Of a stretch of DNA of 64,000 nucleotides, positions 58,353-64,000 are shown one piece after another; positions within the stretch are counted from its first letter, which is position 1; every line of letters begins with the position of its first letter. The stretch comes from Porphyromonas gulae DSM 15663 (lineage in GTDB: Bacteria; Bacteroidota; Bacteroidia; Bacteroidales; Porphyromonadaceae). The stretch spans positions 9,437 to 73,436 of the forward strand of contig NZ_KB899150.1 in the NCBI RefSeq assembly GCF_000378065.1. Direction: 5' to 3'. Under the pieces are notes generated by a model. The model did no database searches and was not told where the DNA came from. It saw nothing but the letters and a program-made list of their open reading frames with translations. The position numbers and the translations under genes are program-made.

Positions 58353-59834
58353 TCAATAGGCACGGGCGAAGAGCACACGTTGGGGCGAGGGCTTACCCGT
58401 CACCATACATTTGCCCGGAGTCATGTCCCCATCCATCGGGATGCAGCGAATGGTAGCTTTCGTTTCGGCTTTGATTCGTTCTTCCGTTTCGGAGGTCCCA
58501 TCCCAGTGAGCAAGGATAAATCCGCCATCTTCGATCTTTTCTTTGAACTCTTCGTAGCTGTCCACCGTGATTGTATTTTCTTTGCGATAGTTCAGAGCCT
58601 TTTGGAAGATATTTTTCTGAATATCATCGAGTAGGGTAGCGACTGTTTCTTCTATACCATCCAGTCCGACTGTCTCCTTCGTCAGAGTATCGCGACGGGC
58701 TATTTCGATCGTGTTGTTTTCCAAGTCGCGTGCCCCCATAGCCAAGCGAACGGGTACGCCTTTCAGCTCGTATTCGGCAAACTTCCACCCCGGCTTCTTA
58801 TTGTCGCTGTTGTCGTATTTCACCGATATGCCTTTGGCTCGCAGAGCCTGAATAATCAGATGGGCCTTCTCGTCGATCTGAGCCAGCTGCTCCTCATTGC
58901 GGTATATCGGTACGATAACCACCTGATAAGGTGCCAATTTCGGAGGAAGTACCAAACCGTTGTCGTCCGAATGGGACATGATAAGAGCACCCATCAGACG
59001 GGTAGATACGCCCCATGACGTAGCCCAGACGAAATCGCGATTGCCATCCTTATCGGCAAAAGTCACATTGAAAGCCTTGGCAAAATTCTGCCCGAGGAAG
59101 TGGGATGTACCACTCTGCAATGCCTTGCCATCCTGCATCAACGCCTCTATCGTATAGGTGTCCACAGCACCGGCAAAACGTTCGTTGGCAGACTTGACAC
59201 CCTTGACTACAGGCATGGCCATGTATTCTTCGGCAAAAGTGGCATAAACCTCCAGCATCCGTCTGGCTTCTTCTTCGGCTTCCTCTTTTGTAGCATGAGC
59301 CGTATGACCTTCCTGCCAAAGGAATTCGGCAGTCCGGAGGAAAAGGCGTGTACGCATTTCCCATCGAACCACATTGGCCCACTGATTGCAGAGGATGGGC
59401 AGATCGCGGTGGCTTTGTATCCAGTTCTTATATGTATTCCAAATGATGGTCTCCGATGTCGGACGAACGATCAGCTCCTCTTCCAACTTGGCCTGCGGAT
59501 CCACTACTACGCCGTCTCCATCGGGATTGGCTTTGAGTCGATAGTGAGTTACCACGGCGCATTCCTTGGCAAAGCCTTCCACATGTTCTGCTTCACGGCT
59601 CAGGAAGCTCTTCGGGATGAAAAGTGGGAAGTAGGCATTGACGTGTCCCGTTTCTTTGAACATATCGTCCAACTGCCTTTGCATTTTCTCCCATATAGCA
59701 TAGCCATAAGGCTTGATAACCATACAGCCACGTACGGCCGAATTTTCTGCCAAATCGGCTTTGATAACCAAGTCTTGATACCACTGCGAATAGCTTTCGC
59801 TCCGCGGTGTCAGCTCTTTCAGTTCTTTTGCCAT
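58353..59834 (-). CDS. proS: Prolyl-tRNA synthetase (archaeal/eukaryotic-like form)
   Basis: Class II aminoacyl-tRNA synthetase of 493 residues. Motif 2 lies in [29 protein letters not shown], motif 3 in [20 protein letters not shown], and the anticodon-binding domain has VVIVPIYR and [12 protein letters not shown]. The absence of the INS editing domain and the C-terminal zinc-type extension ending in LFARAY identify the archaeal/eukaryotic-like ProRS type, usual in Bacteroidetes. It likely heads a minus-strand operon from the -7 element at 59874-59881. Confidence 0.96.
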   Translation of the reverse strand: MAKELKELTPRSESYSQWYQDLVIKADLAENSAVRGCMVIKPYGYAIWEKMQRQLDDMFKETGHVNAYFPLFIPKSFLSREAEHVEGFAKECAVVTHYRLKANPDGDGVVVDPQAKLEEELIVRPTSETIIWNTYKNWIQSHRDLPILCNQWANVVRWEMRTRLFLRTAEFLWQEGHTAHATKEEAEEEARRMLEVYATFAEEYMAMPVVKGVKSANERFAGAVDTYTIEALMQDGKALQSGTSHFLGQNFAKAFNVTFADKDGNRDFVWATSWGVSTRLMGALIMSHSDDNGLVLPPKLAPYQVVIVPIYRNEEQLAQIDEKAHLIIQALRAKGISVKYDNSDNKKPGWKFAEYELKGVPVRLAMGARDLENNTIEIARRDTLTKETVGLDGIEETVATLLDDIQKNIFQKALNYRKENTITVDSYEEFKEKIEDGGFILAHWDGTSETEERIKAETKATIRCIPMDGDMTPGKCMVTGKPSPQRVLFARAY

Positions 59835-59853
59835 TTTTTCAATGATAGTATAT

Positions 59854-60201
59854 TCAGATATTTTTCAGTGTCGCAAAGGTAGTAATATCACGGCAGAAAA
59901 CCCCTTGAAACGAAGTGCGGATTACGAAAAGGATACTTGCAACTATTAGAGGAAAGGGTATTAGGAAGAGGATTGAAGGTAAGTAAATGGAAATGAGGGA
60001 GATTTGCACCATATCTCTATGGTTTGCATAGAAGGGGTAATCTGTCTTGTCTTCCGCAATATCCCTAAATGCGATAGGGCGTTTGTCGTCATTTACAATG
60101 AATAAATCAACCAATTTCAGTGCTCTACGACCATGAGGAATAAGATGTCGAATATTTTGCTCCGTCAGAAAATGATGAGTTGCTCGAACAGCCCCTCCCA
60201 T
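59854..60201 (-). CDS. Doubtful hypothetical ORF, possibly a gene remnant
   Basis: This frame encodes 115 residues. The first half ([19 protein letters not shown] then [18 protein letters not shown]) looks protein-like; the second half is a hydrophobic run followed by sequence that overlaps the proS promoter. An overlapping frame from about 60290 to 60178 ends in [20 protein letters not shown], which is also protein-like. The mix of frames suggests decayed gene fragments rather than one intact gene. Confidence 0.25.
   Translation of the reverse strand: MGGAVRATHHFLTEQNIRHLIPHGRRALKLVDLFIVNDDKRPIAFRDIAEDKTDYPFYANHRDMVQISLISIYLPSILFLIPFPLIVASILFVIRTSFQGVFCRDITTFATLKNI
59874..59881 (-). promoter_or_regulatory. 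-7 element of proS
   Basis: The minus strand reads TACCTTTG, an exact TAnnTTTG match 40 bases before the start at 59834. The -33 is not clear. Its position inside the doubtful ORF at 59854-60201 argues against that ORF being intact. Confidence 0.45.
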
Positions 60202-60274
60202 ACCTTTATCAGATAATCGGGAAGTTTCTCTGTTCTGAGTTCATTGTTAGCATAAAATTCTATGTTTACATGCT

Positions 60275-60619
60275 TTACAATACATTGCTTAAATCTTTGA
60301 AAAAATTGATTTGTTTACCTTTGTTGCATTCAAAAATAAGGTCGTTCAGGCTCTTGCTCTTATATTTGGAAAAATCGCCAATAATTATCAACGACATTTG
60401 GTATTGTGAGAATTTTTGAAGTATATCCCCTGCTATTTTAGTTTTTAATTCAAAAAAATCAGGTGTGATATTCTTTTCATGAATAATGATTTTATCAAAT
60501 CCTTGATAATACAAATTCCCCAACAATTCTAATCCGTCTTCTGTAGATCTTAAGATTATTTTGTCTGTTATAATTTCAGCTACTTTTGTATTGTCGATAT
60601 TGTGAGTTTTAATTTTCAT
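60275..60619 (-). CDS. DUF4180-family protein
   Basis: The 114-residue cytoplasmic protein matches DUF4180 in order: IIIHEKNITPDFFELKTKIAGDILQKFSQY, then LIIIGDFSKYKSKSLNDLIFECNKG. Members are often found in mobile or stress contexts; function is unknown. The gene is AT-rich compared with proS and hbd, and lies next to apparently decayed sequence, suggesting it arrived by transfer. Confidence 0.8.
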   Translation of the reverse strand: MKIKTHNIDNTKVAEIITDKIILRSTEDGLELLGNLYYQGFDKIIIHEKNITPDFFELKTKIAGDILQKFSQYQMSLIIIGDFSKYKSKSLNDLIFECNKGKQINFFKDLSNVL

Positions 60620-60826
60620 ACGGTGGTCTATTGTTGTTTACTACCCCTGAAATGATAGAGTTTCTTCCTTGGGTTAAGAGCGTAAATATACTTGATTTAT
60701 TGCGAAAATATACCGAGTAATCAGCAAAAAGAATAGTGGGCAAATCTTTTTCTTTCCTGTGGGCAGGTGTTTGCTCGATGCTTTGGGTTGTGTGGATTAC
60801 GATTCATCCGAATTGCTCCTTTTTGC

Positions 60827-60834
60827 TATATTTG
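60827..60834 (+). promoter_or_regulatory. Candidate -7 element of a small transcript
   Basis: TATATTTG is an exact TAnnTTTG match. A transcript from about 60841 to the hairpin at 61086-61125 would be about 290 nt and include the small cysteine-rich ORF. The -33 region (ATTC at 60802-60805) is weak. Confidence 0.35.
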
Positions 60835-60922
60835 CCTGCTCACAAAGAATCCCAAATAGGGATAAACCACTGTGTATTAGAGATATTACTGCTTGTATAA
60901 AACCGCGTTATTAAACTATCTG

Positions 60923-61057
60923 ATGAGAATAATCCTGTACTACGATTCCCGACCTATATGCTGTACTACGGGGTGTATGACTCCTACGCCCGTATCCTGT
61001 TTATACCCCTATCGGACTAAAGGAAAGCATGCAGCAATGAGGACAGGAGTGGAATAG
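60923..61057 (+). CDS. Possible 44-residue cysteine-rich peptide
   Basis: ATG 60923 to TAG 61055-61057 encodes 44 residues starting MRIILYYDSRPICCTTGC and continuing MTPTPVSCLYPYR. The four cysteines and Thr/Pro-rich middle resemble small modified or metal-binding peptides, but there is no clear ribosome site and no modifying enzyme nearby. A CTGTACTACG repeat occurs twice within it (60935-60944 and 60961-60970). It may be chance; it is listed because it lies within a candidate promoter-terminator unit. Confidence 0.25.
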   Translation: MRIILYYDSRPICCTTGCMTPTPVSCLYPYRTKGKHAAMRTGVE

Positions 61058-61085
61058 CACTTTACTACCGTTTCACCAAAATACA

Positions 61086-61134
61086 AGGCACCCGCATGGT
61101 TCTGCTACGAATCGTGCGGGTGCCTCTGTTTTAT
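61086..61134 (+). terminator. Terminator-like hairpin after the small ORF
   Basis: AGGCACCCGCA at 61086-61096 pairs perfectly with TGCGGGTGCCT at 61115-61125, followed by CTGTTTTAT. It has the look of an intrinsic terminator for a plus-strand transcript. Confidence 0.6.
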
Positions 61135-61164
61135 AGCCTCTTGAAAAGGCCTTTTTCAGCCTGC

Positions 61165-61274
61165 GATTTATATAGAAATGACTTTCGATCTGTATATAAA
61201 TTGAAAACGATTTATATATAAAACGAAAACGATCTATATATTTATTGTAAACAATTTATATATAGATCGTTATC
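61165..61274. repeat. 22-bp tandem repeat array, five units
   Basis: Units begin at 61165, 61187, 61209, 61231 and 61253, exactly 22 bases apart. The shared core is GAT(C/T)TATATATA followed by an A-rich stretch and AAAAC or similar. Units vary in the tail; no spacers. The style (TATATA core, constant period, intergenic) recalls the 23-bp array at 13987 but the sequence differs. Confidence 0.8.
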
Positions 61275-61518
61275 TTCTCTTCCAAAAATCATATTTCGAC
61301 TTGAGAAAGTCCGCTTCCTCAACTTTTCGACTTCAAGATCCACTTCCTTTCACCTGCTTATTTGGAATCATTCCAAACTCGTCTTCGTTGTTGAAAACTT
61401 TTTTGGCGCATGATTTTTGAGTCGGTAGTTGCCATAATAGTTGATGTTTTTTGTATCGTGGATGATTTCTCCAAACTTTTTGATGAAAGAGTCAAGGAAA
61501 AGGCCCTCGAAGAGAAGG

Positions 61519-61564
61519 ACAAAAAAACAATGAAGGTGTGCTGAAAAAGCAAATTCAGCACACC
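61519..61564 (-). terminator. Terminator of hbd
   Basis: GGTGTGCTGAA at 61535-61545 pairs with TTCAGCACACC at 61554-61564. Read on the minus strand the stem is followed by TTCATTGTTTTTTT, an intrinsic terminator 43 bases after the hbd stop. Confidence 0.8.
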
Positions 61565-61606
61565 CTCAATTATTTTCGGACAAATCCGATAGGTGAGAAA
61601 AACGAC

Positions 61607-62452
61607 TTATTTGCTGTAGTCGTAGAAGCCTTTGCCGGTCTTGCGGCCGAGTTGTCCTGCACGTACCATCTTGCGAAGCAAAGGATGAGGACGATATTTG
61701 GCATCACCGAATTCGGTAAACAGCACCTCCATGATAGCCAGACAGACATCCAAACCGATAAAATCGCCCAAAGCCAAAGGCCCCATCGGGTGATTGGCAC
61801 CGAGCATCATGGCCTGATCTATTTCCTCTATGCTGGCCACACCGTCGGCATAGGCTCCGATACCTTCGTTGATCATCGGTATGAGAAGACGGTTTACGAC
61901 GAAACCCGGAGCTTCGTTCACGCGTACAGCTGTTTTCTTGAGCTTTTCACACAAGTCCAGTACCTGCTTCATCACTTCGTCCGAAGTTTGCTGGGCACTG
62001 ATAACTTCTACCAGTTTCATCACGGGAACGGGGTTGAAGAAGTGCATTCCGATCACACGAGATGGGGTAGGGAGTTCGGTTGCCAAAGCTGTGATGCTCA
62101 ATGAAGATGTATTGGTCGCGATGATACATTGCTCGCTTACCACTTCCGCCACAGCACTGAGGGCCTGTTTCTTTATTTCCATCTCTTCGGCAATCGCTTC
62201 GATCACGACATCGGCATCTTTCAGGTCATTGAAGTCCATCGTCGTACGGATGCGAGCCACAATGGCTTGCTGCTCATCGGCAGACATCTTGCCCTTTTCA
62301 ACCAGACGGTTGAGATTTTTTTCGATTCCTTTGAGCGATTTGTTGATAGAAGTCTCGCTTCGCCCTTTCATCAGGACATCCAGACCGTTTTGGGCGATAC
62401 ATTGAACGATACCACTGCCCATGGCTCCGGTACCTACTACTGCTATTTTCAT
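61607..62452 (-). CDS. hbd: 3-hydroxybutyryl-CoA dehydrogenase
   Basis: The 281-residue enzyme reduces acetoacetyl-CoA to 3-hydroxybutyryl-CoA with NAD(P)H on the route to butyrate. The Rossmann motif [18 protein letters not shown] is at residues 6-23, and [15 protein letters not shown], the catalytic His region, is at about 138-152. The C-terminal dimer domain has [15 protein letters not shown] and [18 protein letters not shown]. It is downstream of crotonase with a 47-base gap, and ends in the terminator at 61519. Confidence 0.95.
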   Translation of the reverse strand: MKIAVVGTGAMGSGIVQCIAQNGLDVLMKGRSETSINKSLKGIEKNLNRLVEKGKMSADEQQAIVARIRTTMDFNDLKDADVVIEAIAEEMEIKKQALSAVAEVVSEQCIIATNTSSLSITALATELPTPSRVIGMHFFNPVPVMKLVEVISAQQTSDEVMKQVLDLCEKLKKTAVRVNEAPGFVVNRLLIPMINEGIGAYADGVASIEEIDQAMMLGANHPMGPLALGDFIGLDVCLAIMEVLFTEFGDAKYRPHPLLRKMVRAGQLGRKTGKGFYDYSK

Positions 62453-62499
62453 TTTGTTGGAGATTAAAAGTGTATGTGAATAACTGTTCTTTTTGGCTC

Positions 62500-63270
62500 T
62501 CAGCTGAAAGCCGGTTTACGTTTTTCGAGGAAAGCTGCCATGCCTTCCTTCTGGTCGGCTGTGGCAAAGCACAGACCGAAGAGGTTCTGTTCCAAGGCAA
62601 TACCTTCGGCAATATGCATCTGCGTACCACGATTGATAGCCTCCTTGGACGCTGATACGGCAGAAGCCGAACGCGATGCAATGAGTTGAGCCGTTTCCAT
62701 CGTGGCAGGTAATAATTCCTCCGGAGTTGTTACTCGATTGACAAGACCGATACGAAGTGCTTCTTCTGCATCGATGATACGACCCGTGTAGATGAGTTCT
62801 TTGGCTATACCCGGAGCGACAAGGCGTGGCAATCGCTGTGTGCCGGAGAATCCGGGGGTGATGCCCAATCCGACTTCGGGCTGACCAAACTTGGCTTTAG
62901 CCGAAGCTATGCGGATGTCACAAGCCATGGCCAATTCGCATCCACCTCCCAATGCAAAGCCATTGATGGCTGCAATAACGGGGAAAGGCAATTCTTCTAT
63001 ACTTCGGAATACTTCTGCTCCAAGCCCTCCAAAGGCTTTTCCCTCGGCTGCACTCAGATGTTGCATCTCGGCTATGTCTGCTCCTGCGACAAATGCTTTG
63101 CCACTTCCGGTAATGATCAGCACTCGAGGCTTTTCTGTAGCGATAACGGCAATGGCCGATTTCAATTCGGAAAGGACTTCAGAGGAGAGGGCGTTCAGTG
63201 TCTCCGGTTTGTTGATGGTCAGCGTCGTGATGCCATCTTGCGACTGGATAATCAGATTGTGAAATTCCAT
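62500..63270 (-). CDS. Enoyl-CoA hydratase/crotonase family protein
   Basis: A 256-residue crotonase-fold enzyme. The oxyanion-hole segments are [15 protein letters not shown] (about 56-70) and [15 protein letters not shown] (about 104-118), with the catalytic Glu region in [18 protein letters not shown]; the two catalytic glutamates are present in CELA and PEVGLG. Length and order fit crotonase (3-hydroxybutyryl-CoA dehydratase) acting next to hbd in butyrate formation. It is preceded by the etfA terminator, so it may have its own promoter. Confidence 0.93.
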   Translation of the reverse strand: MEFHNLIIQSQDGITTLTINKPETLNALSSEVLSELKSAIAVIATEKPRVLIITGSGKAFVAGADIAEMQHLSAAEGKAFGGLGAEVFRSIEELPFPVIAAINGFALGGGCELAMACDIRIASAKAKFGQPEVGLGITPGFSGTQRLPRLVAPGIAKELIYTGRIIDAEEALRIGLVNRVTTPEELLPATMETAQLIASRSASAVSASKEAINRGTQMHIAEGIALEQNLFGLCFATADQKEGMAAFLEKRKPAFS

Positions 63271-63285
63271 AACTCTCTTCGATGA

Positions 63286-63347
63286 ATGAAAAAGGAGCCG
63301 AATGAATGCGACGAGCTACAAAAGCCCTTCGCCTCATCGGCTCCTTT
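63286..63347 (-). terminator. Terminator of etfA
   Basis: AAAGGAGCCGA at 63291-63301 pairs perfectly with TCGGCTCCTTT at 63337-63347, with a 35-nt loop. On the minus strand it is followed by TTCATTC after a T-run. It lies between etfA and crotonase, so read-through or a second promoter is needed to express crotonase-hbd. Confidence 0.65.
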
Positions 63348-63381
63348 GCAAGGTTTGTTATACTAAGATTCTCTCAGACTC

Positions 63382-64000
63382 TTACTTGTCCTGCATGGCA
63401 GAACGTAGCTTGGCCGTCAGAATGGGTACAATCTTGTGCAAGTCGCCGACTACACCGAGATCGGCTACCTGGAAGATGGGAGCGAATTTGTCCTTGTTGA
63501 TGGCAATGATATAATCGCTCTCCTCCATACCGGCCAAGTGCTGGATAGCACCTGAGATACCAATGGCCATATAGATATCGGGGCGAACGGTCTTACCCGT
63601 TTGTCCTACCTGACGTTCGTGACCGATAAGACCGGCATCAACCATAGCACGAGAAGAAGAAACTTCTGCATGGATCTGCTGGGCCAGTTCGGCCAGCTTG
63701 CTGAAGCCATCTTGTGAACCAACGCCACGACCACCACTGACAAGGATGTGAGCTTCCGTGATGTCCACCATATTCTTGTCTTCACGCTCTTTCTTGATCA
63801 GGCGAACACGGAACTTGGCTGTGTCAAATGTGATAGTTACGTTTTCAACCGTACCCTGACGGTTGTAGTCCATAGCCTTACGACGCATAACGCCGGGACG
63901 AACCGTAGACATCTGAGGACGATGCACCTTACTGATAATCGTAGCCATAAGGTTACCACCGAAAGCCGGACGTGTCATCAGCAGGTTGCGCTCGTCACCG
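63382..64000 (-). CDS. etfA: Electron transfer flavoprotein alpha subunit, 5' end outside window
   Basis: The frame is open to the window edge, reading GDERNLLM before the first visible ATG, so the ORF is partial. The FAD domain of EtfA is clear: SGGRGVGSQDGFSKLAELAQ, SSSRAMVDAGLIGHERQVGQ, TGKTVRPDIYMAIGISGAIQHLAG and AINKDKFAPIFQVADLGVVGDL. Together with EtfB (outside the window) and butyryl-CoA dehydrogenase it bifurcates electrons during crotonyl-CoA reduction. It is upstream of crotonase and hbd on the same strand. Confidence 0.93.
   Translation of the reverse strand, partial: GDERNLLMTRPAFGGNLMATIISKVHRPQMSTVRPGVMRRKAMDYNRQGTVENVTITFDTAKFRVRLIKKEREDKNMVDITEAHILVSGGRGVGSQDGFSKLAELAQQIHAEVSSSRAMVDAGLIGHERQVGQTGKTVRPDIYMAIGISGAIQHLAGMEESDYIIAINKDKFAPIFQVADLGVVGDLHKIVPILTAKLRSAMQDK

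Larger units (their letters stand above)
60620..61534. other. Long non-coding or decayed interval
   Basis: More than 900 bases with no conserved gene. It holds a TATATTTG element (60827-60834), a 44-codon cysteine-rich ORF (60923-61057), a terminator-like hairpin (61086-61125) and the 22-bp repeat array (61165-61274). The frame at 61358-61561 is low-complexity and overlaps the hbd terminator, so it is not listed. Confidence 0.45.

Noticed and set aside
61358-61561. 67-codon minus-strand ORF
   Set aside because: Low-complexity serine/lysine-rich translation overlapping the hbd terminator.

Overview
The window reads as chromosomal DNA of Porphyromonas gingivalis or a very close relative. The species call rests on recognised proteins: the orphan response regulator RprY, the PglZ-type regulator PorX (phospho-acceptor at Asp58 of a 518-residue protein), an IS5-family transposase typical of this species, a 23-bp minisatellite of the BrickBuilt type, and the crotonase/hydroxybutyryl-CoA dehydrogenase/ETF genes of amino-acid fermentation to butyrate. 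Promoters, where visible, follow the Bacteroidetes pattern (TAnnTTTG at -7) rather than the sigma70 pattern.

Layout. 1-1207: the 3' part of an IS5-family element cut by the window edge. 1.5-6.4 kb: rprY, a GNAT acetyltransferase, a TIGR01212-type radical SAM protein and a TonB-dependent receptor. 6.7-14.4 kb: an AT-rich accessory stretch bracketed by tRNA-Phe(GAA) and tRNA-Ala(GGC). It holds an IS remnant, a coiled-coil membrane protein, an AlkC/AlkD-like protein, a secreted protein, a translationally coupled SF1 helicase plus partner of unknown function, a decayed IS30 transposase and the 23-bp minisatellite. 14.5-25 kb: a mainly housekeeping minus-strand run (GtrA, dihydroorotase, polyprenol-phosphate mannosyltransferase-like GT2, LolC/E-like permease, RbfA, e(P4) phosphatase, thymidine kinase, Imm17-like protein, TsaE, PorX, HU-like protein). 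25.4-29 kb: DNA polymerase III delta' and an EF-G paralogue on the plus strand. 29-40 kb: YgiQ, IspE, a purine permease, an outer-membrane protein, a Ca2+-type P-ATPase, a 41-bp repeat array and a three-gene operon (HsdR_N-like protein, ABC ATPase, ABC permease).

40.3-54 kb is mostly plus strand: AMP nucleosidase, DNA polymerase III delta, a metal-handling module (14-Cys secreted protein, TonB receptor, periplasmic HMA protein), GcvH-PurE, IspG, then a tight run of dUTPase, TPR protein, DUF4292 lipoprotein, EnvC-like protein and RibF. 54-60 kb is minus strand: a YihY-type membrane protein, RNase P RNA, Mrp/ApbC, TrmB, a small acidic protein and ProS. 60-61.6 kb is a decayed or non-coding interval with a DUF4180 gene, a candidate small transcript and a 22-bp repeat array. 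The window ends in hbd, crotonase and the 3' part of etfA.

Most of the window is ordinary core genome. The parts most worth a second look are the helicase/partner pair (a plausible defence-type module), the three families of intergenic tandem repeats, the cysteine-rich metal-uptake module, the small cysteine-rich ORF at 60.9 kb, and a gene order that appears rearranged relative to the reference strains as I remember them.
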